A stretch of 64,000 nt of DNA from Vigna angularis (lineage: Eukaryota; Streptophyta; Magnoliopsida; Fabales; Fabaceae). The stretch lies in the NCBI RefSeq assembly GCF_016808095.1, contig NC_068977.1, positions 31,273,364 to 31,337,363 on the forward strand. The letters run 5' to 3'. Within the stretch, counting starts at the first letter, position 1, and each line of letters opens with the position of its first letter. Made by a program: the position numbers and the translations under genes. Below are positions 34,941-44,690 of the stretch, piece after piece. Below the pieces are notes generated by a model that had not been told where the DNA came from, did not search any database, and saw nothing but the letters and a program-made list of their open reading frames with translations.

Positions 34941-36660
34941 CGCACTGAAACACTCGAGCTGTGTTCGTGCGAAAAACCTTTTGAGGAATCTCCTTGTGCC
35001 TCGTTGAGGAATCTTGTTCAGCACCTTCGTTTCACCTCCGTGGTTCGGTGGCGGTCTTCGTTAGGGTGACGCTAAGACCTTCATCTGGTAAGTAATCCTT
35101 TCTTCCTTAATTTTCGTAGTAATCTCTAATGCTAGTATTGCGTAAAATCGAAAAAGGGTCGAACCCTAATCTGTGTTTAATTCATTCGGGTTACCCGCAA
35201 TAATTCGTTAATAAGCATGAAAGATTTTAGAATTAGGGATTTACTAGTTTTTATCTTCTGAATCCACAGCCACAACCACCGCCATCGCCACTGCCACCGC
35301 GAGGCTTGGATAGAATCGGAGCAACCATAGCAGCAATCATGTAAGTGCAAAGCAATAACTTCAACTTTGATGTTTCAATTCCACTCGCGTCAATATTATT
35401 GTTAGGGTAAATATTTAGAACGATGTTGTGTCGATTTCCTTTGATGCTATGATCATTGTATGTTTAAACATTTTCGAATGCTATATTTGAGATTAGGACG
35501 ATGATTAGTAGGATAATAAGGTTAGATGTATACCGTGGGAACGTAGATTTTTTTTCTCTATTACCGAGTAATATGATAAGCAATACTTTACTTTTTTTGG
35601 ATGTTATGGGTTTGATTTTGAATTTCTTAATTTGACATCTGAGTGGGTTCAGCTTAGTTTTGTTAGATTGTAGAGATTTGATTTTGGTGAGGAGGGTTTT
35701 TCCTTTTTCAAATGAATGCATTTTTTTCATTTACTTTCAACTGTTTGGATGCTAGACGTTTGAGTTTGACTTTCGAACTCCGAAAAAAATTATGAATTAT
35801 GGGGAGCTTTGGGGAAGTTAACGCTTGTGTTATGTTGTGGAGGTAAAGGTAATTGTTTATGTGCCAGTTTGGTTCAGTAGATACGAACTTATCCATGGTA
35901 GAGTTGGTCAGATGAACATTCAGTTTTTTGTGCTTTTGTCATGTTTATATTCTGCATTTTAAGGTAGTCTTGTAAAGTTATTCTGAGAAATTTCAAATGT
36001 TATGCTTTGAATTGTGATTAAGAGTTATGTAATTTTTATGATTGGAATTGATAGAACTGAAAAGAGGCTCTTGATAACAAAATTTGGTTTGCTAGATGTT
36101 GTGAACTAGAAATGTGAAAATGTTTTATTGATTAGTTAGGTTGAACCGGATGAGTGAAGGGTCATGAAGGGGCTATGTGCTTTTCTAATATCATGACGTG
36201 GACAATAGTAGTGATAAAAACTGGTTCAGAGGTTGAGTGGATATGAATATTGTTGATTGATGAAAAGAAAGAACACAATTTTTCTGGATATTTGAGAGAT
36301 CCAGGACTCTACTTTGCTGCAGTACCGACTCTCCAATTGACTTCCCACTCCTCTCAACACCTCTCCCTATTTATAGGCAACACCGTTTATGTCTCTTAAC
36401 TATTCTAGCTCTCAACTACACAAGCCTAATTAGTTTAGGTGAATAGCCTGAGGCTGCTGGCAGAGCTGACCCCACCCAGCAACTCAAAATAGATTTCACT
36501 CCTCCTAGATTAAACACAAATATTTGAATGCTCCAATGCTCTTCCTGCACACATGTCTCCTCTTTCTCTTAAACCTCCCCATTCTGTTTTATCCACTCTT
36601 CCCCTCCTCTTTCTCTTTCTTTCTATTTCTTGCTACCCCTCTCTATTTCTCTCATCTATC
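34941..36660 (+). other. Possible untranslated exon series; protein not recognised
   Basis: After the CT-rich repeat comes a good donor (CTG|GTAAGT, 35,088). An acceptor (CCACAG, ending 35,279), a 61-bp exon-like piece (35,280-35,340) and another donor (GTAAGT at 35,341) follow. This resembles a spliced leader of a gene whose coding part is absent or decayed. At 36,360-36,380 CCCTATTTATAGGC gives a TATA-like promoter on the minus strand, perhaps from an LTR. No coding sequence is supported. Confidence 0.3.
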
Positions 36661-37144
36661 TCACCCAAATTTCTTGAGTGAAGTTTTCCTTTGGAAATGT
36701 ACCCTTCATACATTCAGACAGTAAATCTGGGATAGAACACTGCCAGATAGAAATGATTATTATACCTTCATACCAGGTACTTGATCTTTTTCTATTATTA
36801 TTCTTTTCCTTATTATACTTGTCGGTTCCATTTTCTTTCCATTCAGTTCTTTTATAATTTTTTGAGGTGCCTGCTGATAGATACAAAAAAACTATATTAA
36901 GGTCATTATAAATAACAATATATGCACATTATAGTTAGTGAAACTTTTAAGAAAATATAAGGTTCTTTTAAATTGTCGGAATGTAAAAGGTTTATTCCAG
37001 GAATCTATGATAAATTAAATGTTTGTAACAGTTGTTTCTACATTTCCATTTTGTGCTTGGGATTTGTAACATTTGTTAATGCATGAATTACAGTTGGAAA
37101 AACTGATTTCTTATTGACCAAGTCCTACCCTTGTTGCATTTCAG

Positions 37145-37266
37145 GGATGGTTGTAAAAATTTTCTATCTCTATAGAAAAGAAAGCATGAAAGTGGCCAAT
37201 GGCTTGAAATTGAAGCTACCGAAGTCACACCCAATCGTGTTGACACCTGTGCAGTTAATGCTTTTG
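37145..37266 (+). pseudogene. Exon-like relic of an unrecognised protein
   Basis: Bounded by a TTTCAG acceptor (ending 37,144) and a GGTATAT donor-like site (37,267). After one in-frame TAG near 37,176, the frame reads KRKHESGQWLEIEATEVTPN and on to ...CAVNAF, with ordinary protein composition. I do not recognise the family. The stop suggests a pseudogene exon, possibly downstream of the spliced leader at 35.0-35.3 kb. Confidence 0.3.
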
Positions 37267-37496
37267 GTATATATATTACACTTTTATTCCATTATTCACC
37301 ATTAAATTGACTTTGTGTAAAATATATATTGACTTTGTGACTGACATGCATTCGGTATTTCAGTTCTTTTTCCAATCCTTTTTTGCTTAACTTAGTGCCA
37401 CCATTTTATAACTGCCATGATATTTGCATTGCCATAATTGAGATACTTTTTAGTATAAACTTTTGAAATTAACTTTTGTTTTTTGGTTCAACAAAT

Positions 37497-37978
37497 TATG
37501 CAGCACCAGAGTTCACTAGTAATTCAATTGAGATTTCCATTTTATTCTTAGCCTTGCCATTAGTGGGGGTCAAAACTTCCCCATTTTGTTTTCTTAGTAT
37601 CTTGTTTTTGACTTGAAGATTTGACTTCTTTTGAGCCCTGCTTCTTCTTTTCTGTGCTGGCAGTCTTCTGCCCAGGTACACCATTTGCCTTCAAGGGTGG
37701 TTTCTTGGTTGGTCCAGATTTTGCTTGACTTGGAAAAACCTTTGGCTGACTTACTCAAGCAGATGCAAGACGTTCAATGATGGAATTCCTGATGACTGGT
37801 TTGTCCAATTTCTTAGTCTCCTCATTGGATGAATGTATCTTAGGATTCCCTTTCTTTGCAGAAGTCAAGGAAGTCTTGGTTTCAATTTCAGTCTTCTTAG
37901 AAGCATTTCTTTCAGTAATTCTTTTCTGCATCTGAATCATCATATCCTCCTTTCTCTTTCTATTTTCCTCCTTCTACA
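37497..37978 (-). pseudogene. Lysine-rich gene fragment, CIP7-like (tentative)
   Basis: Reading on the minus strand from an acceptor-like TTTGTAG at ~37,979, the frame gives a charged coiled segment (KEENRKRKEDMMIQMQKRIT), then ...KKLDKPVIRNSIIERLA, a TGA at about 37,757, then KSGPTKKPPLKANG, KEVKSSSQKQDTKK, and after a +1 shift near 37,590 NGEVLTPTNGKAKN. The combination of MIQMQKRI, VIR.S.IERLA and KPPLKANG recalls the C-terminal part of COP1-interacting protein 7-like plant proteins; this is from memory of the family, so the name is tentative. At least one stop and one frameshift make it a non-functional fragment. Confidence 0.5.
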
Positions 37979-38580
37979 AATAAAAGAGGACAATAGATGT
38001 GAAAAATTATCGGTAAGAAAATAAGGCACTGCAACAATTAAATTATCGTCATTTGCATCCTCTTTTGTTTTTTAAATTATCCATTTATATTAAAAAAAAC
38101 AAACTCAATTAAAATTTCCTCGTACTCCATCAGTAATACAAAAAAAAGGAATCAATATTATTGTCGATTTTTTCATATTAAAAAAATGTTACACAAAGAG
38201 CTCATTGAAAGTTATATATAAAAAAATGAGGAAAATTGTCTAAACTTATTAAAAGAGCTCATTGTGGATTTTTTTCATATTAAAATAATATTACACAAAG
38301 AGCTCACTGAAATTTATATATATAAAAATAAAAAATAAAAATTTCAAATGGTCGAGGAAAATTGTCTAAACTTCTACATTTTTTATTTATAAATAAATCC
38401 TAAAATCGTGGTACCAAACGCAAACCAAAACTGAAATATAAACTCAGAAAGTTGCATCAGAATGAAGAAGACATAGATTTGTGGCACGAAAACAAGAGCT
38501 TTTATTAATCTCCTTACACAAGGAACAAAGCCTGAAAGGGCTTCATCCATTTTAGAGAGAGCTTACATAAGACTTGTTCA

Positions 38581-38919
38581 TTAGTTATCCCAGTCATCAT
38601 CACGACTGGACTTGCAAGGTTCATAGCAGAAGTCGTTTATGTCAGTACAAAAACACTTTGCAGGAATGGAATATGTGCAGGCACATGATTTGCAAGCTGA
38701 ATGGCACGAATTGAGCCTTATGTCTGAACAGCGGCATTTGGGAGGCATTGATTTTGTGCATGAGCATTGATCACAGCATGGTTTTGAAGATTCAGAGGGC
38801 TCATCGGTTGTTTCATCATGATGACCACTTTTGATGAGTTGGCCTTGCTCGGACAGCTTCAAGCTAGCAGTACAAGTCCCCAGAAGGAGAAGTAGCATGA
38901 AGCACGCCTTAAGCACCAT
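38581..38919 (-). CDS. Bowman-Birk serine protease inhibitor, trypsin/chymotrypsin type
   Basis: 112 aa from ATG 38,919. The frame is open farther upstream, but the TATA box (38,958-38,968) and the paralogue's start support this ATG. An N-terminal signal peptide ([19 protein letters not shown]) is followed by a short acidic propeptide ([11 protein letters not shown]) and a 14-cysteine double-headed domain. Reactive loop 1 is CTKSMPPKC (P1 Lys, trypsin); loop 2 is CTYSIPAKC (P1 Tyr, chymotrypsin-like). Both loops carry the canonical Ser-x-Pro after P1. The tail is acidic (DDDWDN). A minus-strand AATAAA lies at 38,501-38,506. Family role: secreted inhibitors of serine proteases in seeds or wounded tissue, acting on digestive enzymes of insects and animals. 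Head-to-head with the gene at 39,512. Confidence 0.95.
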   Translation of the reverse strand: MVLKACFMLLLLLGTCTASLKLSEQGQLIKSGHHDETTDEPSESSKPCCDQCSCTKSMPPKCRCSDIRLNSCHSACKSCACTYSIPAKCFCTDINDFCYEPCKSSRDDDWDN

Positions 38920-39511
38920 TGTGTTGTTCTTGCTGTGAAAAGGCCTCTCGAGTGGGTTATTTATATAAGAATATTTGCAGATGGAACAAGCCCTGACTGA
39001 ATTATGGAGCATTGAACAGTGATGTGTTCGTTGTTTTCTGCATGGCAATGTTAAAGGTGGCGCGCATGCACGATATCGTGCCTCAGATTGCTTACACGAT
39101 TGCTAGTAGTGTCCCTTGCTATATTTACCATGAAAAACAAGAAAAGGTTTATGAAATTTTACATATATAACATCAATTTTTGACACCATTCTACCATTTT
39201 TGTGATAGTTTTTTATTGTTCATTTCAAATATACGAATAATAAAATAATAACACATGATTATTGTAAAAAAATTAAAAAAATTGTTACCGTATCTTCTTT
39301 GAAAATATTACATATATGACACGGCATATAGCAATCGTGTAAGCATACTGAGACATGATATCGTGCATGCGTGCCACCTTTCAGATGCAATGCAGAAAGC
39401 AACAAACCGATAACTATTCAGTGTTCCATCTGGAAATTTTATATAAACAACCCTCGTTGGGACTCTTGTATCTTCACTGCATAAACAAAATTTAGAAGTT
39501 TGAACAAGAAG
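38920..39511. promoter_or_regulatory. Divergent Bowman-Birk promoter with mirrored blocks
   Basis: The 592 bp between the two start codons contain two related ~125-bp blocks in inverted orientation: 39,004-39,135 for the minus gene, 39,306-39,430 for the plus gene. Each carries the RY-type motif CATGCA within GCATGCACGATATC (39,064-39,077; reverse complement at 39,357-39,370), about 145 bp from its own ATG, plus a GCTTACACGATTGCTA word. TATA boxes: TATATAAATA minus (38,958-38,968) and TTATATAAAC plus (39,439-39,448). RY motifs are bound by B3-domain seed regulators (ABI3/FUS3 type), so seed expression is a reasonable inference. Confidence 0.8.
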
Positions 39512-39835
39512 ATGATGGTGCTAAAGGTGTGTGTGTTGGTACTTTTCCTTGTAGGGGTTACTGCTGCTGGCATGGATCTGAAACACCTGAGAAGTGTTCA
39601 TCATCATGACTCAAGCGATGAGCCTTCTGAGTCTTCAGAACCATGCTGTGATTTATGCCTCTGCACTAAATCAATACCTCCTCAGTGCCAATGTGCAGAT
39701 ATTCGGTTGAATTCATGCCACTCGGCTTGCAAATCCTGTATGTGTACACGATCAATGCCAGGCCAGTGTCGTTGCCTTGACACTCATGATTTCTGTCACA
39801 AACCTTGCAAGTCCAGGGATAAAGATGATGTCTAA
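39512..39835 (+). CDS. Bowman-Birk serine protease inhibitor, trypsin/trypsin type
   Basis: 107 aa from ATG 39,512 (or 106 from ATG 39,515, the position matching the paralogue). The signal peptide [20 protein letters not shown] precedes a linker with a DEPSESSEP motif shared with the neighbour, then a 14-cysteine double-headed domain. Loop 1 is CTKSIPPQC (P1 Lys) and loop 2 CTRSMPGQC (P1 Arg), so both heads should prefer trypsin-like enzymes, unlike the divergent neighbour whose second head has Tyr. Intronless like its paralogue. Poly(A)-type AATAAA words lie at about 39,912-39,927. The ACTCTCTCTCTCTC run just after the stop is a small microsatellite. Confidence 0.95.
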   Translation: MMVLKVCVLVLFLVGVTAAGMDLKHLRSVHHHDSSDEPSESSEPCCDLCLCTKSIPPQCQCADIRLNSCHSACKSCMCTRSMPGQCRCLDTHDFCHKPCKSRDKDDV

Positions 39836-39930
39836 GAAAAAGGAAGATGAACTCTCTCTCTCTCAGATGAACAAAGCCCTTCAGTTTTGTTTGTTGTGTA
39901 AGGGAAGACATAATAAAAGTTGGAATAAAA

Positions 39931-40904
39931 GCTAGTGTTTTATCATTATGCTGTGTGTTCGAATGAAAACTATCATAAACAATGCTTTGTGCTTTTTTAC
40001 ATATTCCTTGCTTTTAGGATTTTCAATTAAGCATAGTTTCAAATTGAAAAATCATTTTCATATCTCCTAAATGCAACTTGGTACGAAGCAATTAAAGAAA
40101 CGAACACTTGGAGAAAAGTTTTAGGTTCTTAGAATCGACTATCACTCTAACTTAACCAACGACAACAATCAATTTGTGTGATGGTGCATTCAAATAATAG
40201 ATTATATTTAATTTTTTATACTTTTGGGAAGTTTACTGTGATGCTTTACAATAAATTTTTATATTTTGATAACTTTTTTAGATTTTATCCTGCGAAAACC
40301 TGAAAATTTATAAATATTTTCTAAATACTAAATATTTTTCTACAGTGATCATTTTTTATTTATATACTCTCATTTTGTCATATTTTTAATTAACGTATAA
40401 AATCAATTTTGTTTATATTTTAAATTAGTTGCATATTTAGTTAACTTACAAAATCAATTTATATATTTTAATGGTAGCTTATATTTATATATTTTAATTT
40501 GGTTATTTTTTAGTTAACCGATGGCTTCTTTTATTTATTTGTATAATTAACGTGATATCGTCGATATAAAAGAATAAAAATGGTTGCGCACTCCAATATT
40601 GTTATCGGCTAAGCCAATATGTTTACCGGCCGAGAGAACTTCTTAAGATCAATCAAACAAAGTAATTAATACTGTAATAAAATAATCTCAACAATCATTC
40701 ATATACATTTCTCCATAATTTTGTCCATACAATCATTCATTTGATTTATATTTATAATTTTTCATTTAATTTATATTTATATTTGTTCTTTTATAGTTTT
40801 TATTATAATTTTTCATTTAATTTATATTTATATTTGTTCTTTTATAGTTTTTATTAGGGTCGACCTAATTATAGTACAATTCTTTTCAAACTTGCGGTCG
40901 GTAT
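39931..40904. other. AT-rich spacer with a 51-bp tandem duplication
   Basis: No gene is seen. 40,754-40,855 is a near-perfect duplication of a 51-bp AT-rich unit (ATAATTTTTCATTTAATTTA...). The region 40,600-40,680 has CCGGCCGAGAG-like and GGCTAAGCCAA words of uncertain origin. Confidence 0.6.
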
Positions 40905-41037
40905 GTACAAGTTCCCAGAATGAAGCACACCTTTAGCACCATTGTGTTGTTCTTGTTGTGAAAATGCGTCTCAAGTGGGTTATTTATATAAGAATATATT
41001 TGCAGATGAACAAGGCCCTGGCTGAATGGAGCATATT
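40905..41037 (-). pseudogene. Truncated third Bowman-Birk gene (start and proximal promoter only)
   Basis: The minus strand carries a matching TATA region (TATATAAATAA, ~40,979-40,990), an ATG at 40,942 and the first codons of the signal peptide (MVLKVCFILGTCT, shorter by the leucine run). Similarity to the intact gene then ends; no cysteine domain follows. Upstream, its promoter stops at GGAGCATATT (41,028-41,037), exactly where LTR-like copy B begins. The missing distal promoter is the orphan piece at 33,192-33,365. Confidence 0.85.
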
Positions 41038-41477
41038 TGTTTTCGCAGGATTTAGAATCTTAATCCAAATTGTTCTGATGTTTAGTTGTTTTGTCTTCTC
41101 TTTTTTCCTTATCAAGTCGTGGGAGATGGTGCCTGCAAAAGACACTCTGACGCCCAAGTCAGTGACCTCGCATAGTAATCTTGTAATCAAGATTAGTTAT
41201 GAGAGCTCTAAGTTCAGTTCAAGTTACCTGTTTCATTTGCCGCCAGACAAATATTTATAAATTATAATGAGCTTACCGTTAGGTCTCACTCATTAACCAC
41301 CAATGAATGACAATATTAATTGTCAATAAATAACAATTATTTTCATTAACTCCCTGACAGTTATTACTATTGATTACCTTAACGGCTCTTTTTACCGATC
41401 AATTAATTAACCGAGAGGTATCATCAGTCGACCAACTCTTTTGCACTTTACCGGTCGACTATGAGTCCATAGTAACA
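41038..41477 (+). repeat. LTR-like repeat, copy B (440 bp)
   Basis: TGTTTTCGCAGG...CCATAGTAACA; same orientation and full-length match to copy A. It includes the GGTGCCTGCAAAAGACACTC core and an ACAAATATTTATAAATTATA TATA-like region. Preceded by ATATT (41,033-41,037) and followed by TGATT, which does not match the AAGTC before copy A. Confidence 0.8.
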
Positions 41478-41797
41478 TGATTTAGAAGAAAATTGATGAA
41501 CGGAAGTTTAAGTAGTTGGAGTAAATAATTGCTTATGCGAATTTCTATTATTTTAATGTAATTGTCATTATTTATCTAACTAAATAAACAATTGTTATGA
41601 CATGACTATTTATGTTTTATAATATTTTTATTTCTTGTTATGTGAAAATGTCTTACTATTAATCTTGAGAATGTTAAATACGTAAACCCTTAATTTTATC
41701 AATAACCTTTTATTTTCTCTTTGAACGCTTAACTCGTTGAATGTCCACCAAATTTACAGAAATCCTTACAATATTTATACATATCATATTTTTATTA
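41478..41797 (+). repeat. Segment Y, copy I (matches 59,450-59,765)
   Basis: Closely similar to 59,450-59,765: TTGATGAACGGAAGTTTAAG and TGAATGTCCACCAAATTTAC occur in both. In the second copy, segment X runs directly into segment Y with no LTR or inhibitor cluster between. Confidence 0.85.
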
Positions 41798-41821
41798 TTC
41801 AGAGTAATCAGAACCATGGGT

Positions 41822-42028
41822 CTACTGGAACCCTTTATGTCGTTGAAAACTCCCACCAGAATTGAACTTATTCTTGAAGATCCATTTGCACCCAATAAGA
41901 GACGCACCAGGAGGGAGAGGAGTAATCCCATGTTTTGTTAGCGAGAGTAGATCCCTGTATTCGTGTTGCATGGCTTTGAGCCAACCGGGGTGTATCATAG
42001 CAATTTTGTAAGACGTTGGCTCAACCAT
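41822..42028 (-). pseudogene. Ty1/copia reverse transcriptase fragment
   Basis: A 68-codon frame reads ...HPGWLKAMQHEYRDLLSLTK, LPPGASLIGCKWIFKNKF and NSGGSFQRHKGF, the N-terminal RT region of Ty1/copia elements (W..AM..E...L and IGCKWIFK). Nothing before or after continues the domain. An isolated relic. Confidence 0.8.
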
Positions 42029-42135
42029 TACTGGAGAAAGGAACGTGAGCGGTTTTAATATCCCTTATAAGAGGTGTTATAGCAAAGAAACTGACATCAC
42101 TCAAATCGAAAATTAAATAAAGTTGTGTCACCGCA

Positions 42136-42325
42136 TCCATCCCCATATTGGTCCCATTGCACGTTCACTTCGTCCTCTGTCTTATCGTACTACCAAACAG
42201 ACACAGTTTGTTCCTATTCAATGCAAATTAAGAGACTTTCATGAACCTCCTTTGTGAAGACAAATAATTCATTGTTATCTTTTGTCCTCGTCTGCGGACA
42301 ATTTTCGAGGAAAGGTTATTGTCAA
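42136..42325 (+). repeat. Dispersed repeat, copy 2 (matches 21,151-21,372)
   Basis: Shares AATGCAAATTAAGAGA, AACCTCCTTTGTGAAGACAA and GAGGAAAGGTTATTGTCA with the first copy. It lies just upstream (minus-strand sense) of the copia RT relic; no protein recognised. Confidence 0.7.
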
Positions 42326-42374
42326 CCATGAGTCACAAAATTTTCAATTTTTTTTTTAATTTTTTATTTCTTTT

Positions 42375-42690
42375 ATCTGAATAACACATATAATTTTGGT
42401 TATTTAAACAAGTCGTATCTAATTTTTACAACAATGTTCTAAATAACTTAGACTAAAAGAATAATCAAAATTTTAAAATTTTCACTTGTTTTTTTTATGA
42501 AAAACATACAATCTCAATTATTTGAATAATTGTTGTCATATCTACTTTTTCAACATCAATTTCCTAAACAATTAAGATTTAAAGGTTAATCAAAATTTTA
42601 AAATTGTCACTTGTTTTTTGTTTGATGGGAATGACATATGACCTCAGTTATTACGAATAATCGTTACCATTTCACACTTTTATTCTTTCT
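42375..42690 (+). repeat. ~125-bp direct repeats, CACTA-like subterminal region
   Basis: Two and a half copies of a unit with a GTTATT...AATAATCGTT hairpin-like word, TAATCAAAATTTTAAAAT and TCACTTGTTTTTT (the last two near 42,462-42,495 and 42,585-42,620). The hairpin word resembles the repeats at 58,560-58,800. The two regions may be opposite ends of one DNA transposon later split by the LTR array. Confidence 0.5.
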
Positions 42691-43707
42691 TTCTCCGTGA
42701 ATGAGTATCGTCGTCCACTCCTTGACTCACTCCATCTCTAATTTTGAAGGTCTCCCTCACTCTCGATCGGCATCACTGCTTTGCACCTCATTGTCGTTGT
42801 CATCGTCGCTTCGTTTGTCTCTGCCACCATGGTGAGCGCAATTTTCATTGTTTTTTTTTGCGATTTTGTCTTTGTACAATAGTGCAAATTTGACATATTA
42901 ACTTGTGTAATATGCTTTGGTTCTTATATGCAATTGCAGATGGTAGTCTAGTTCATAATTCTATGGTGGCTCATATAAACCAATCTCTGTCTTTGATTGT
43001 GCTCATTTAATTCATTCCTAAGTTGTTTCAGATTTTTCCTTTGCAAAGATAAAGCTTAATACTTTTGATTATATTTTAAAATGTTATGGTAAATGCAGGT
43101 TTTGGGAGCTATGTGGTGTTCAATAATAACATGTAAACAGGAGATGAACAAAACACACTCTACATTTACTCCTTTGTTTTTGGACCATGCTACCCTCAAC
43201 CACACTGGGAAAGATAGGTTTGGTTCAAGAACAAGGACGACGCGCTCCCACCACCACCTGTAGAGAATGAATCAAACACCGTCACTCCTGCAGAGAATCA
43301 CTCAAACAAAAAATAACCCATTCGAAATCAGAAAAAGGGGAGGGAAGGAGACTTCCTCCTTCGCTGCGAATCAGAACGGAGAGAAGAAGAAGAAGAAGAG
43401 TGGCCACCGCGCCCTTGTGCCCCGGCTGCGCCCCCATCGTCATGCCATTGATGATCTCTTTAGGTTGGTTGTCCGCGCGAGATGAAGAACCCTAGGCTAG
43501 GTTGGATCGGAACAAGAGGAGGAAGGAACAAAGAAGAGGAACGAAGCCTCCCTCTTGGCAACATGAAAGAAAATGGGAGAACAAGAGGAGCAGCACAACA
43601 CCACGAACAAGAGGAGCGACGCAACACCATGCCTCTTCGCGAAATTTAACCCTAAGCAGATGTTATTACTTCGGTTATTTTTTTAACCGAGGCAATAAGG
43701 GTCTACG
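42691..43707 (+). other. CG-richer leader-like sequence, no recognised gene
   Basis: 42,700-42,840 and 43,235-43,640 have plant-leader-like composition (CT-rich, then GAAGAAGAAG and CG-rich). Short frames of 70-80 codons have no known domain. The position between possible CACTA-like ends fits captured gene fragments, but I cannot name a parent gene. 43,168-43,238 matches segment X copy I. The CTACG target copy is 43,703-43,707. Confidence 0.35.
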
Positions 43708-44089
43708 AGTAACATCCCAAATTCTCACATTAATGTAACATCCCAACTTTTCACACTTGATAATTAACATTACATTTACGGTAACATTCCGTAATCTCAC
43801 CCTTTAAAATTTCCTAGTTGATATAAGTCTATACATGTAAAAAGATTCTAATTATAGTTCTTCGACTCCTCTTTCCTCGGTACTATGTGAGGCGACATTC
43901 CTTCATCTGCTCCCGTATAACGAATTATACGATCATCGCACATACCCAAACACAAAACAAACACAAACAAGTAGGGTGAGCTAACATGCAACAAATCATT
44001 TATAAGACATGCATAATTACTTTGATACAAACATCATATAATAATTATGTCAGACACCCTCATACCATCGTACCACAATTCCTATTGAA

Positions 44090-44345
44090 CACTCGTCCCA
44101 CAATACCCAATAAACACCAAAATACCCAATAAACACCAAAATACCCAATGGACACTCATTCCATAATACCCAATAAACACTCATTGAACACTCGTCCCAC
44201 AATACCCAATAAACACCAAAATACCCAATAAACACCAAAATACCCAATAGACACTCATTCCATAATACCCAATAAACACTCATTGAACACTCGTCCCACA
44301 ATACCCAATAAACACCAAAATACCCAATAAACACCACTATACCCA
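44090..44345 (-). repeat. 99-bp higher-order minisatellite in LTR1
   Basis: CACTCGTCCCACAATACCCA starts at about 44,090, 44,189 and 44,288. Each 99-bp unit is itself made of ~19-bp AATACCCAATAAACACCAA units. It reappears at +5,869 and +11,738. A Trp/Tyr-rich open frame through it (44,050-44,430, minus) is a by-product because 99 is a multiple of three. Confidence 0.95.
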
Positions 44346-44491
44346 ATAGACACTCATTCCACAATACCCAATAGGCACTTATCCCAACGATATTCAATAG
44401 GCACTTATCCCAACGATATTCCATAGGCACTTATCCCAACGATATGTTGATGAGCGATACAACGGAAGGTTTTTCACTTGTGATGTCATTC

Positions 44492-44690
44492 TTAGTCCCC
44501 TCACTATGTCCAAAACCGGCACATAGACCAGGACATTCTGCCCTCCATACCATTCATAATGTTAGTCCCCTCACTATGTCCTAAACCGGCACATAGACCA
44601 GGACATTCTGCCCTCCATACCATTCACAAGGTTAGTCCCCTCACTATGTCCTAAACCGGCACATAGACCAGGACCTCCTGCCCCTCTCAC
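44492..44690 (-). repeat. 70-bp tandem repeat (three units) in LTR1
   Basis: TTAGTCCCCTCACTATGTCC starts at 44,492, 44,562 and 44,632, each followed by ACCGGCACATAGACCAGGAC. The same array is at +5,869 and +11,738. Confidence 0.95.

Noticed and set aside
32766..41477. Reading the inhibitor block as one large LTR element with copies A and B as its LTRs
   Set aside because: The outer flanks (AAGTC and TGATT) do not match, there is no primer site after A or polypurine tract before B, and the matching ATATT copies are on the inner sides.
44050..44430. Trp/Tyr-rich 126-codon frame on the minus strand that resembles a membrane protein (also at +5,869 and +11,738)
   Set aside because: It is produced by the 99-bp minisatellite in the LTR, whose length is a multiple of three. 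No family similarity, and it sits in untranslated LTR sequence.
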